A DNA stretch of 64,000 nt from Bacteroidota bacterium (GCA_030834125.1 JAURFW010000008.1:1-64000), one strand, 5' to 3'. Counted from the first letter of the stretch, positions 9,504 through 17,973 are shown. The notes: generated from the letters alone by a model not told the origin. Program-made: numbers and translations.

Positions 9504-10469
9504 ATGAGTTTTTTCAAAGCATCCGCCAGAGCAGGATTATTAACACTATTCTCATTTTTTTGGATATCCTCAGCATATGCCAAAATAAAAAATGATAGTT
9601 TGGTAGCTGGAATTTTCATTGATAAAATTCACGCAATAGATTACAAAGAAGGATATTTTTCGGCTACTTTTCGCATTTGGGTAATTAGTCGTTCAGAGCC
9701 GTATGACTTGCAGAACTTCCTAAATGTTAAAAATGCGAGAAATACAATTCTCAGCGATTATCGTAAAAATGAAAAATTCAACTTTGAAAGAAGAGACATC
9801 AGGGTACTTTCTGAAATTAAGGTATATACCGAGATTTCACAGAATTTCAATGTTCAAGATTACCCATTTGATAAAGAAAAATTAATTGTTGAGGTTGAAC
9901 TAACCAAAGGTGATGCATATAATCAAAAATTAATCCTCGACAATCTCAAGGAAATCATCAAACCACAATCACTACCCAATGACTGGAAAGTAAAATCTCA
10001 AGAAGTAGCAAAATCCAATCGAGAACAATTAGGAACCGCTGGTTTTTCAGGATCGGGAGGTGCCTTACATAACGGAATAAAAGCCTCAATTTCTGTTGAT
10101 AGGGGTACGGTATGGATGTTTATTAAGTTATTTTCAGCTCTTATTATTTCGTTTTTGATTGCTGCAATCAGCATTTTTATACCGAACCATAAATACGAAC
10201 CTAAATTTTCTCTTATTCTTGGTGGTTTATTTGGTGTGATTGGTAATAAATATATTACAGATGGCTTACTGCCCGAAGTTAGTGAATTACATCTTTCTGA
10301 CAAGTTACACTTAACCACCATATTGTATTTGCTCGTTATTACAATTATTACCGTTGTTCGAGCTTGTAAACCGGATGAATATGAAAGTCCAATAAAAAAA
10401 GACTTTCTTCTTTTTGGATATTGTGTTCTAAGCTATTGTTTGATTTGCCTTTACTTTGTTTTTGGATGA
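9504..10469 (+). CDS. Pentameric ligand-gated ion channel (Cys-loop receptor superfamily) homologue
   Basis: 321 residues, the usual size of bacterial pLGICs (ELIC, GLIC). A signal peptide is at 1-26 (ending SSAYA). The extracellular domain shows the first-strand pattern GIFIDKIHAID...FSATFRIWV (36-60) and the YPFDKEKL motif at 120-127, equivalent to the FPFD of the Cys-loop tip, with no flanking cysteine pair, as in other bacterial members. Four helices follow: M1 204-226, M2 about 233-253, M3 267-287, M4 301-320. The M2-M3 loop reads LLPEVSELHLSDKL, close to the LPxVSYLTLxDK pattern of the family. Glu232 lies near the cytoplasmic mouth of M2, which would favour cations (inference). Its stop overlaps the next start by four bases (ATGA). 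Ligand unknown. Confidence 0.72.
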   Translation: MSFFKASARAGLLTLFSFFWISSAYAKIKNDSLVAGIFIDKIHAIDYKEGYFSATFRIWVISRSEPYDLQNFLNVKNARNTILSDYRKNEKFNFERRDIRVLSEIKVYTEISQNFNVQDYPFDKEKLIVEVELTKGDAYNQKLILDNLKEIIKPQSLPNDWKVKSQEVAKSNREQLGTAGFSGSGGALHNGIKASISVDRGTVWMFIKLFSALIISFLIAAISIFIPNHKYEPKFSLILGGLFGVIGNKYITDGLLPEVSELHLSDKLHLTTILYLLVITIITVVRACKPDEYESPIKKDFLLFGYCVLSYCLICLYFVFG

Positions 10470-11389
10470 TGAAATATTTAAGTATAACTAATAAAATCAA
10501 TCTTCTATTCATATTATGTATTCTCGCCTCTTGCCAATCGAGACTAGATCAGTTTGCAGAAAATGGACCAGTAAGAGATACGCTAAATAGCATTATCAAA
10601 AAAAATGAGCTTGATAAAACGGTTATTAAGCAAATAGAAAATGAAAATAATATTTTACAATTAAACGTAACCACGGAAATCGGGCTGCAATTTGTGATTA
10701 ATAAAATTCCATTTAGAAGCAACAATGAAAGAATTTTAAAAATGAATGATAAGCCATTGATAATTGGCGAATTATTTAAGGATAAAGAGAAAAAAGGAGA
10801 ATACACAATTGGCTTTAGTGAAGTAGATTTTGGTGAATTACTATTAGAAATCAACTCAAATAATATTGTTTCTCACTATCTCCTATCATTAAAACCTAAT
10901 TTAGTAACAAACACGATGGAGTCATTATACAGGATGGTTGAAGTGGAAGAGTCCGTAAAATTGTTTCCATTAGATTCTCTTATTCATCAAAATCAGTACA
11001 ACATTAATATCGCGCGAGAATCATATCCAAACGTAAATAATAAAATCAAATCCAATGATTCTGCTTTATACAGTCAATTGATTGAGTTAGAGCGTCAAAT
11101 TGAATCCAATTCAACCAATGCAAAATCCTTCCAAAAGCTAGGTGAATTGTACATTGAAACAAACCATGAAGAATTGTACAACACCATTAATCGGTGTTTT
11201 ATTCAGTCTTTAAATTTAGGAAATAACGGTATCTCATTAATCTATTCATTGGCTTATTCTGAATTCCTTTTAGGAAATTATGACAAGGCAACTGACTATT
11301 ATATTAAAGCGACTCAAAGCGGTTGGACTAATGATTATTACGATCTCCATGATCGTTTAGAGGTTTATTTACTTAGAAGAGGTTATTAA
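10466..11389 (+). CDS. TPR-containing lipoprotein of the channel operon
   Basis: 307 residues from ATG at 10466 (a second ATG follows at 10469). The N-terminus is a lipoprotein signal with lipobox ILASC (Cys at about residue 23). The middle (about 35-155) has no domain I recognise and is rich in beta-strand-like runs (IGLQFVINKIPF). The C-terminal part (about 205-300) looks like tetratricopeptide repeats (SLIYSLAYSEFLLGNYDKATDYYIKA). The four-base overlap with the channel gene implies translational coupling, so it may act with the channel at the cell envelope. The specific function is unknown. Confidence 0.7.
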   Translation: MMKYLSITNKINLLFILCILASCQSRLDQFAENGPVRDTLNSIIKKNELDKTVIKQIENENNILQLNVTTEIGLQFVINKIPFRSNNERILKMNDKPLIIGELFKDKEKKGEYTIGFSEVDFGELLLEINSNNIVSHYLLSLKPNLVTNTMESLYRMVEVEESVKLFPLDSLIHQNQYNINIARESYPNVNNKIKSNDSALYSQLIELERQIESNSTNAKSFQKLGELYIETNHEELYNTINRCFIQSLNLGNNGISLIYSLAYSEFLLGNYDKATDYYIKATQSGWTNDYYDLHDRLEVYLLRRGY

Positions 11390-11433
11390 ATCTTTACAAA
11401 AAAATTAAATTTAAGAATATTAATTCAAAACAC

Positions 11434-11441
11434 TACCTTTG
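11434..11441 (+). promoter_or_regulatory. Candidate -7 box of the RRM gene
   Basis: TACCTTTG is a full match to TAnnTTTG. It predicts transcription from about 11445 and an unusually long leader of about 84 bases for this genome. Confidence 0.45.
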
Positions 11442-11444
11442 AGG

Positions 11445-11528
11445 GCTGATTGAGAAAAGACACTCTCCCTTTAATTGGTTTTCCGTATTTTGGGCGTTTC
11501 TTTATCTATCAAGCCCAATTAGTATAAA
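11445..11528 (+). promoter_or_regulatory. Structured leader of the RRM-protein mRNA with two competing hairpins
   Basis: AATTGG (11473-11478) can pair with CCAATT (11515-11520). Alternatively TTGGGC (11490-11495) can pair with GCCCAA (11513-11518). Both use the same 3' arm a few bases before the ATG, so only one can form. Such mutually exclusive stems are typical of cold-responsive or autoregulated leaders. This is a reading of complementarity only. Confidence 0.35.
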
Positions 11529-11798
11529 ATGAATATATATGTATCTAACCTGAATTACAGAACAGGTGACCAAGAACTAGAGCAATTATTTGCTGAGTAT
11601 GGAACTGTAAGTTCCGCAAGAATTATTAAAGATCGTGAAACTGGAAGATCTCGTGGATTTGGATTCGTTGAAATGGATTCAGACGAAGAGGGTCAAAAAG
11701 CTATTGATGGTCTTAATGGAACTGAATTTAAAGAAAGATCCATCACCGTATCTGTTGCCAAAGAACGTACAGAACGTCCTGAGCGCAATCGTTATTAA
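11529..11798 (+). CDS. Small RRM-type RNA-binding protein
   Basis: 89 residues made almost entirely of one RNA recognition motif. RNP2 is near the N-terminus (IYVSNL), RNP1 at about 42-49 (RGFGFVEM), and a short basic tail ends the protein. It belongs to the group of single-RRM proteins found in Bacteroidota and Cyanobacteria, often cold- or stress-induced and thought to act as RNA chaperones. It has a long structured leader and a strong terminator of its own, so it is a separate unit from the cold-shock-domain gene that follows. Confidence 0.93.
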   Translation: MNIYVSNLNYRTGDQELEQLFAEYGTVSSARIIKDRETGRSRGFGFVEMDSDEEGQKAIDGLNGTEFKERSITVSVAKERTERPERNRY

Positions 11799-11811
11799 TT
11801 TAAAAAGGAAT

Positions 11812-11841
11812 AAAAGCCGCCTAAAATAGGCGGCTTTTTTT
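11812..11841 (+). terminator. Strong intrinsic terminator after the RRM gene
   Basis: AGCCGCCTA (11815-11823) pairs perfectly with TAGGCGGCT (11827-11835) around a three-base loop. Flanking A/T pairs extend the stem, and seven T residues follow. Confidence 0.93.
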
Positions 11842-11876
11842 GTATAAAAACTATAAACCGCGTACATTTAGACTGC

Positions 11877-12326
11877 ATGGCAAAATCCCAAACCACATTC
11901 TCCAAAAAAGAAAAAGAAAAGAAAAGACTTCAAAAACGTCGCGAAAAAGAAGAAAAGAAAGCGCAACGTAAACTAGATAACAACAAGGGCAAATCATTAG
12001 AAGACATGATGGCCTATGTTGATGAATTCGGAAATATTTTGGACACTCCTCCCGATCCAGAAGAAAGAGAGGAAATAAATGCTGAAGATATTTCTGTTAG
12101 TGGTTACCAGGTACAACATGCAGAGGTTTCAAATACCCGTAAAGGTAAATTAACCTATTACAACGATGAAAAGGGATATGGTTTCATCACCGATAGAAAG
12201 TCCCAAGATCGCGTTTTTATGCACATCAACAATTGTGTAGATGAAATCAAACTAAACGACGACGTAGAATACGAAATTGAAAGAAGCCCCAAAGGGGAAT
12301 CTGCAATTAACGTTCGGAAGATGTAG
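11877..12326 (+). CDS. Cold-shock-domain protein with basic N-terminal coiled region
   Basis: 149 residues. The N-terminal third is a very basic KE-rich helix (about 8-40), followed by an acidic linker and a C-terminal cold-shock domain (about 85-149) with RNP1-like KGYGFIT and RNP2-like RVFMHIN. It binds single-stranded RNA or DNA, probably as an RNA chaperone. The basic extension resembles tails that tether such proteins to ribosomes or RNA. A near-match -7 box (TACATTTA, 11863-11870) lies just after the preceding terminator, six bases before the ATG. Confidence 0.92.
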   Translation: MAKSQTTFSKKEKEKKRLQKRREKEEKKAQRKLDNNKGKSLEDMMAYVDEFGNILDTPPDPEEREEINAEDISVSGYQVQHAEVSNTRKGKLTYYNDEKGYGFITDRKSQDRVFMHINNCVDEIKLNDDVEYEIERSPKGESAINVRKM

Positions 12327-12902
12327 TTATTATTAAAATATCTTCTGTTTTACTATCAAGAACCAACCCTCAGAATTTATATAAATTCCATTTAGTAATT
12401 TAAAATCAGCTTTATAAGTATGAGATTAGTTTCTGGAGTTGTGTATTCTATACTAAAGCTATAACTTTGAAACTATACAAATTATTCAGATGAACTATTC
12501 TTACAAACTGATCTTTGATCAAAATGATCTGCAAAAGAGTAAAAGTGTTCAACAAATGAGAACCGCCATTCAAAATAAACTATCTCTTGTCAATATGTCA
12601 TCTAAGGTAAATTTAGGCACCAAAATCAAGAGATGGTTCTCTAAATAAACCTCAGGTTCACTTATCAATTTTGAGAAAAAATCTCGAAAACAAGGTTGAT
12701 AAAAAGGTTCAATAGTGTTCAAAATGGAGAAATTACTTCGGCGTTTTGAAGACTACTCGAATTTACAAATAAAAGGTACAAATAAGGTACAAAAATGATC
12801 AAAACAACCTATTTCTCATTCAAAACACGAGAAACACTAAAAACATAAAACACTGTTTAACAAACTATTATACTTTGATTTAGTTTGTTTTTGTTTGATT
12901 TC
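12327..12902. other. 576-bp gene desert at the 3' end of mnmE, possible relic of an integrated element
   Basis: No intact recognisable gene. It contains a 52-codon frame at 12490-12648 (plus), beginning MNYSYKLIF, of unknown meaning. Short frames follow at 12724-12798 (MEKLLRRFEDYS) and 12796-12849 (MIKTTYFSFKTRE); the latter looks like the first residues of a Bacteroidota tyrosine recombinase but stops at once. A direct repeat AAGGTACAAA occurs at 12773 and 12784. The end of mnmE is a known integration site in other bacteria, so an excised or decayed element is possible. Confidence 0.45.
12859..12900 (+). terminator. AT-rich hairpin facing mnmE
   Basis: AACAAACTA (12859-12867) is perfectly complementary to TAGTTTGTT (12881-12889), followed on the plus strand by TTTGTTTG. 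It could end plus-strand transcription from the desert and protect the convergent mnmE. The stem is weak because it is AT-rich. Confidence 0.35.
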
Positions 12903-12920
12903 TCACTTTCCGATACAGAA
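12903..12920 (-). other. mnmE 3'-end sequence matching a known attachment-site position
   Basis: On the minus strand the last codons read TTCTGTATCGGAAAGTGA (FCIGK and stop). From memory, the attB of the Salmonella genomic island SGI1 occupies exactly these codons and differs at three bases. Most of the likeness follows from the conserved protein end, so this marks a potential attachment site only. Confidence 0.3.
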
Positions 12921-14261
12921 CTTAGAGAATATATTCCCTAAGACCTCTTCATTATCGATCTCTCCGGTTATTGAGGCTAAAGCCTTGATGCCGGAGCGTA
13001 AGTGAAACGATAATAAGTCTCCCGTTAAACCCGATTCAATTCCATCAAGAATTGATTGTAGTTCAACAGAACATAAGCGGAATGATTCGGCATGTCTGGC
13101 GTTAGTAACTACTATTTCATTGCCTAACTTCGAGATTTCAGAGGTCAACTCACCCACAATTCTCTCAAAAAGTTTTACAACATTCTGAGAATCCTTGGCT
13201 GAAATTTCAGCTTTGACATCTCCATATTCCGATAAACTACCTCTAAATAAATCCATCTTATTAGCAATAGTCCATACGCGTTCTGTTTTATTCTTAAGGG
13301 TTGACAAATCACTTGCGACATCCTCAGGTATGATGTTGCTAGGATCAAATAGATACAACGTTATTCCGCTTGCCTCAACATGCTTAAAAGTTCTATTTAT
13401 ACCTTCTCTCTCAATAACATCAGTGGCATCCCTAATTCCAGCTGTATCTACTACCCTCATTCTAACACCACCCACTTGAATTAGTTCTTCTATTGAATCT
13501 CTTGTTGTTCCTTCTATATCACTTACAATTGCACGATCTTCATTTAAAAGTGAATTGAACATAGTACTTTTACCCGCATTGGGTCTACCTGCAATTACAA
13601 TTGTAAATCCTTTCTTTAAGGCATTTCCTAAAGTAAACGAATCTGACAATCGGTCTACCCTGTTCTTGATTTCTAGTACTAATTTTTTCAGTTCATCACG
13701 TGATGCAAACTCCACATCTTCCTCTCCAAAATCTAATTCTAATTCAATTAGTGATGTAAAGTCAAGCAGTTTTCCTCTCAACAATTGTATATCCTTAGAA
13801 TACCCTCCCCTCAACTGATGCATAGCTTGCTCATGTGCAAACTTGTGCTCCGAAGCAATAACGTCAGCCACAGCTTCTGCTTGAGCTAAGTCTAACTTAC
13901 CATTTAAAAAAGCACGTTGGGTAAACTCACCTGGCTCTGCCATTCTGCAACCATGAAATAATACCGCTTTTACCAATCGCGTAGCAATGTAGTCACTGCC
14001 ATGGATAGAAATTTCTAAAGTATCTTCACCCGTGAAACTTCGTGAACCTCGAAATATACTAAGTAAAACTTCGTCAATTATTCCATCCTCATCAAAAAGT
14101 TCTCTTAAAACGATGCTATGTGATTGTTGATCTTGTATACTTTTACGAAGTAGTTTTTCAATAATTTCAAATGTACGCGAACCCGAAATTCGAATTAGTC
14201 CTATAGCTCCTATACCACTAGGTGTTGCTACGGCCACTATAGTATCATTTAAAATCACCAT
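12903..14261 (-). CDS. mnmE: tRNA uridine-5-carboxymethylaminomethyl(34) synthesis GTPase
   Basis: 452 residues. MnmE with MnmG modifies U34 of tRNAs reading split codon boxes. The N-terminal folate-binding domain opens IVAVATPSGIGAIGLIRISG. The helical domain flanks a G domain with G1 GRPNAGKST, G2 GTTRD, G3 DTAG and G4 NKMD. The protein ends with the invariant FCIGK whose cysteine is needed for modification. Length is normal. The promoter box TACTTTTG lies two bases before the ATG, with a TTG -33 element, so the mRNA is probably leaderless. It is divergent from fhs. Confidence 0.97.
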   Translation of the reverse strand: MVILNDTIVAVATPSGIGAIGLIRISGSRTFEIIEKLLRKSIQDQQSHSIVLRELFDEDGIIDEVLLSIFRGSRSFTGEDTLEISIHGSDYIATRLVKAVLFHGCRMAEPGEFTQRAFLNGKLDLAQAEAVADVIASEHKFAHEQAMHQLRGGYSKDIQLLRGKLLDFTSLIELELDFGEEDVEFASRDELKKLVLEIKNRVDRLSDSFTLGNALKKGFTIVIAGRPNAGKSTMFNSLLNEDRAIVSDIEGTTRDSIEELIQVGGVRMRVVDTAGIRDATDVIEREGINRTFKHVEASGITLYLFDPSNIIPEDVASDLSTLKNKTERVWTIANKMDLFRGSLSEYGDVKAEISAKDSQNVVKLFERIVGELTSEISKLGNEIVVTNARHAESFRLCSVELQSILDGIESGLTGDLLSFHLRSGIKALASITGEIDNEEVLGNIFSKFCIGK

Positions 14262-14263
14262 TA

Positions 14264-14292
14264 CAAAAGTACATCAATTAAGATGAAGTCAA
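14264..14292 (-). promoter_or_regulatory. Candidate mnmE promoter, leaderless
   Basis: On the minus strand TTG (14292-14290), then 18 bases, then TACTTTTG (14271-14264), a full -7 match. The box ends two bases before the start codon. Confidence 0.5.
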
Positions 14293-14345
14293 TAAACAAG
14301 TGTATTTTCGACACTTTTGAAATTTTCGTATACATTGTGTAAACG

Positions 14346-14370
14346 AGGTAAAAACGAGGTTTTTTTACCT
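14346..14370 (+). promoter_or_regulatory. Hairpin immediately upstream of fhs
   Basis: AGGTAAAAA (14346-14354) pairs with TTTTTACCT (14362-14370) across a CGAGG-containing loop. The structure ends 11 bases before the fhs ATG. It could be an attenuator or leader structure; the direct repeat AACGAGG also occurs here. Function not shown. Confidence 0.3.
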
Positions 14371-14381
14371 ATTTTCACGGC

Positions 14382-16046
14382 ATGTTAAGTGATATTGAAA
14401 TTGCACAACAGGCGAAATTGAAGTCTATTTTTGAAATAGGAAGTCAATTAGGAATTGAGGAGTCTGCAATAGAACCTTATGGTAAATACAAGGCAAAAAT
14501 TACTTTTAATTTAGATGCGGACAAAAGAGCACAGAGCAACTTAATTTTAGTAACCGCCACTACACCAAACAAAAGTGGAAGTGGTAAAACCACAACATCA
14601 GTAGCACTTACACAAGGACTGCAAAAAATTGGTAAAAAGGCTATTGTGGCATTAAGAGAGCCATCTCTAGGACCTTGTTTTGGTATGAAGGGTGGTGCTG
14701 CCGGAGGAGGATATTCACAGGTTCTGCCGATGGAGGATATTAACTTACATTTCACCGGTGACTTTCATGCAATAACTTCCGCAAACAATACGCTAGCGGC
14801 ATTAATAGATAATTATCAATACATTCATAGAGGTAAATCTACGCAACTGAGACGGGTTTTATGGCGCCGCGTATTGGATGTAAACGATCGTTCATTAAGA
14901 TTTATAAATACTGGACTAGGAGGAAGCACAAACGGAGTTCCACAAGAAACTGGATTTGACATAACACCTGCATCCGAGATAATGGCAATTCTTTGTTTAT
15001 CTAATTCATTCGATGATTTAAAACGTAGATTAGGTCAAATCTTACTTGGATACACTTATGAGGGAACACCTTTTAGAGTGTCTGATTTGGGTGCAACGGG
15101 AGCCTTGTCAATTTTATTAAAAGATGCTATTAATCCAAACTTAGTTCAAACATTAGAAGGAGGTCCGGCATTCATTCACGGTGGACCATTTGCCAACATT
15201 GCCCACGGGTGTAATAGTATAATGGCTACATACGCCGCAATGGAACACGGAGAATATGCTATAACTGAAGCTGGATTTGGTAGTGATCTAGGTGCTGAAA
15301 AGTTTCTAAATATTAAATGTAGAGCAGCGGGTATTGCTCCTAAAGCAACAGTATTAGTTACAACCACTCAAAGTTTAAAATTGCACGGAAATGTGCCGGA
15401 AACGGATATAAAACTTCCTAACAAAGAAGGACTTTCTAAAGGATTGGAGAATTTGAAACGACATGTTGAAAATTTACAAGGACTTAATCAATCTGTAATT
15501 GTAGCCCTTAATCAATTCCATTTTGATTCTGAAGATGAGTTATCACTAGTTGAAGAATATTGTAATAATCTAGGTGCAGCATTTGCTCGTAATGAAGGTT
15601 TTGCAAAAGGAGGAGATGGTGCAATCGATTTAGCCAAAAAAGTTGTAGAAATAGTTGAAAATGATCCATCAACAGGAATTGAACATACTTATGATTTAAA
15701 TGATTCAATTGAAAAGAAATTAGAACAAATAGTTCAAAAAATTTACCGAGGCAGTAAAGTAGTTTTAGGAACTAACGCTAGGAAACAAATAAAGAAAATA
15801 ATTGAATTAGGAGGAGATAAATGGCCTGTTTGCGTAGCAAAAACTCAATTTTCGTTCACCGAGGATGCTAAAAAAGTAGGGGTAGCTGAAGGATTTACTA
15901 TTCACATTGATAATTTGATTATAAACGCAGGAGCAGAATTCATTGTAGCTGTTGCCGGCTCGATAATGAGAATGCCAGGTTTGCCGAAAGAACCAGCGGC
16001 GATGGGAATGGATATAAATAAGGGCGTGATTACTGGATTATCTTAA
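14382..16046 (+). CDS. fhs: Formate-tetrahydrofolate ligase
   Basis: 554 residues, the family's usual length. ATP-dependent formation of 10-formyl-THF from formate and THF, feeding one-carbon metabolism in the cytoplasm. The nucleotide loop is at about 61-75 (TPNKSGSGKTTTSVAL), where most homologues read TPAGEGKTTT; the Lys-Thr core is kept but the loop is altered. Other conserved stretches include REPSLGPCFGMKGGAAGGG, FTGDFHAI and the GGPFANIAHG motif. It is monocistronic; the stop lies 12 bases from the convergent OmpA-family gene with no clear terminator between. Confidence 0.96.
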   Translation: MLSDIEIAQQAKLKSIFEIGSQLGIEESAIEPYGKYKAKITFNLDADKRAQSNLILVTATTPNKSGSGKTTTSVALTQGLQKIGKKAIVALREPSLGPCFGMKGGAAGGGYSQVLPMEDINLHFTGDFHAITSANNTLAALIDNYQYIHRGKSTQLRRVLWRRVLDVNDRSLRFINTGLGGSTNGVPQETGFDITPASEIMAILCLSNSFDDLKRRLGQILLGYTYEGTPFRVSDLGATGALSILLKDAINPNLVQTLEGGPAFIHGGPFANIAHGCNSIMATYAAMEHGEYAITEAGFGSDLGAEKFLNIKCRAAGIAPKATVLVTTTQSLKLHGNVPETDIKLPNKEGLSKGLENLKRHVENLQGLNQSVIVALNQFHFDSEDELSLVEEYCNNLGAAFARNEGFAKGGDGAIDLAKKVVEIVENDPSTGIEHTYDLNDSIEKKLEQIVQKIYRGSKVVLGTNARKQIKKIIELGGDKWPVCVAKTQFSFTEDAKKVGVAEGFTIHIDNLIINAGAEFIVAVAGSIMRMPGLPKEPAAMGMDINKGVITGLS

Positions 16047-16058
16047 GAAGGATAGCTC

Positions 16059-17900
16059 TTAATCACAAGGTGTAACGCGAGTAACAATAAACTCTGTCCT
16101 TCTGTTAATTGAATGTTCTTCTTCGGAGCAATTCACACCATCTTTACAGCGATTTAAGAGCTGAGTTTCACCAAAACCTAGTGACTCCAACCTCTTTTTC
16201 TCTATTCCATTTGCCACTAAAAATTCTAATACCGAGTTTGCACGATTTTGGGACAGTTTTTTATTGAAACTAGAAGATCCTCTAGAATCAGTATGAGAAG
16301 TTAATTGAAGTTCAAGTTGTGGGTACTGCTTTAAGAAATTCACCAATCTTAATAACAAATTCTTACTCTCTACTGTTAATGAATAGCTTCCTAGCTCATA
16401 ATTTATCTGTTGAACACCAACCATTTCAGCAATATTTTCCCCAAGAATGAGCTCATTTGGCTTGGAAACATATACAGTATCAGAATTAAATTGAGGTGTG
16501 CTTGTATTTAATAAAGTACCACAAGGATTCACATCCAGTTTTAAAGAATAATTGGCATTATCTCTTTTTACAAAGTTAAAATTCACACTTCCATTCTCAT
16601 CGGTATAAGCCGAATCTACTTTTTGTTCAATGCCATTTACTATTTCAACTAAATAAATTTTATTTCCGAGCTTCTTAGATATTTTTGGTTCTAATGTCCA
16701 CGTAATTGAAATTGAGTCCGGGACGACTAATACCTCTTTAATTGGTAGGTTTCTACCGAAATATTCATAAATGTCATCATCACTGGTGCGATTAGAAGAG
16801 TAAGAGCCCCTATTTGAAGTATTTCTAAAGAAGAAGTCGTCATAACTAGAATTTACAGGCTCTTCAATCGCGTTAATTTTATTATCAATCAAGAATAAAA
16901 TGTCCAACCCACCTAAACCTCCATGACCATTACTTGAGAAATAAAGTATTCCATTGCGGTCAATATACGGGAATGTTTCTTTCATCTCCGTATTCACTAT
17001 TCTTCCCATATTCACTGGTTTTCCGATAATTAAATTATCATTGTTTATCAACTCAAAATCAGCATAATAAATATCTACGTCGCCAAAACCTCCTTCCATA
17101 TCTGAAGAGAAATAAACTCTATTATTTTTTCTATCTAAGTAAGGATGTGCAATTGAATGAAATTCAGAATTTATTGAAAATGGAATCTCTTTAACTACAT
17201 TCAATGCCGAATCAAAAAATACCAAATATGATTTTACTACTTTATTCCCTTCTTTATTAGGATTTATATCCATTTGAGAAATTAGTCCAAATTTCAAATC
17301 ATCCGATATGTAACTAATTTCAGTAGAAGTTAAATTATTGTTATACAAAATCTTTTTTTCTCCGTTTGAAATTAAATATATCCCAAAATGTTCTTCTCCA
17401 AAAGATAATGACTTCTTATTCCCTTTTATTCCTGAAGTATATAAAAAGGTATTAGGATTTACCTCAATTAACCCATATTCATTAGTCCCTAAATTATTAT
17501 AAGTGAAATTTTTATATTCAATGGTATCAAACAATACAAACTCCGGAAAATATGTCGCTTCTACATTTTGATATCCTGTTTTTATTAATAATTCTTCATA
17601 CAATGAATCACCCCCTGATGCTTTCAACACATTCAACCAATAAATTGAATCAACCAATTTTGCTTGACCCGGGTAAATATTTATTGCATTTGTCATTACC
17701 TCCGCAGCACTTTTGACGTCCGATGTCATATAAAATGCAATAGAGAGTTCTTTTTGTCCATTAAAACCAAATTTTTCCAGTTTATCTCTGTACTCAATAA
17801 TTTCTTTATATCTCTTCTCAAACAACATTTGCTCAATTTGAGAATAAATAGTCCCACTGAATATTAGGGACATAAATAGTGCAAAAAACCGGATATTCAT
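16059..17900 (-). CDS. OmpA-family protein with PorE-like architecture (TPR, PD40 propeller, CRD, OmpA)
   Basis: 613 residues. Signal peptide 1-20 (ending TIYSQ) without a lipobox. A TPR-like region is at about 22-100, then a PD40/WD-like propeller at about 120-350 with repeats VYFSSDMEGGFGDVDIYY and LYFSSNGHGGLGGLDILF. A carboxypeptidase-regulatory-like beta domain is at about 395-465. The OmpA peptidoglycan-binding domain is at about 500-613 (TSHTDSRGSSSFNKKLSQNRA). This is the domain order of the T9SS periplasmic component PorE, but the family has many paralogues, so identity with PorE is not claimed. It lies directly downstream of the giant T9SS cargo gene. Confidence 0.85.
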   Translation of the reverse strand: MNIRFFALFMSLIFSGTIYSQIEQMLFEKRYKEIIEYRDKLEKFGFNGQKELSIAFYMTSDVKSAAEVMTNAINIYPGQAKLVDSIYWLNVLKASGGDSLYEELLIKTGYQNVEATYFPEFVLFDTIEYKNFTYNNLGTNEYGLIEVNPNTFLYTSGIKGNKKSLSFGEEHFGIYLISNGEKKILYNNNLTSTEISYISDDLKFGLISQMDINPNKEGNKVVKSYLVFFDSALNVVKEIPFSINSEFHSIAHPYLDRKNNRVYFSSDMEGGFGDVDIYYADFELINNDNLIIGKPVNMGRIVNTEMKETFPYIDRNGILYFSSNGHGGLGGLDILFLIDNKINAIEEPVNSSYDDFFFRNTSNRGSYSSNRTSDDDIYEYFGRNLPIKEVLVVPDSISITWTLEPKISKKLGNKIYLVEIVNGIEQKVDSAYTDENGSVNFNFVKRDNANYSLKLDVNPCGTLLNTSTPQFNSDTVYVSKPNELILGENIAEMVGVQQINYELGSYSLTVESKNLLLRLVNFLKQYPQLELQLTSHTDSRGSSSFNKKLSQNRANSVLEFLVANGIEKKRLESLGFGETQLLNRCKDGVNCSEEEHSINRRTEFIVTRVTPCD

Positions 17901-17920
17901 AATTACTGCAAAATAAACAA

Positions 17921-17959
17921 AAACAAATAAGCCCTAATAAAATTTATTAGGGCTTATTT
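17921..17959 (-). terminator. Long perfect hairpin after the giant cargo gene
   Basis: AAATAAGCCCTAATAAA (17925-17941) is the exact complement of TTTATTAGGGCTTATTT (17943-17959), 17 pairs around one base. On the minus strand it is followed by TTTGTTTTTG. It separates the cargo gene from the OmpA gene and may give partial read-through. Confidence 0.85.
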
Positions 17960-17973
17960 TAATTAAAGATGAA

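Noticed and set aside
12327..12902. tRNA, tmRNA or other known structural RNA in the desert
   Set aside because: No cloverleaf, CCA-adjacent stem or GC-rich conserved core could be found by eye.
13195..13818. Plus-strand open frames antisense to mnmE
   Set aside because: They mirror conserved mnmE codons on the other strand and have no independent support.
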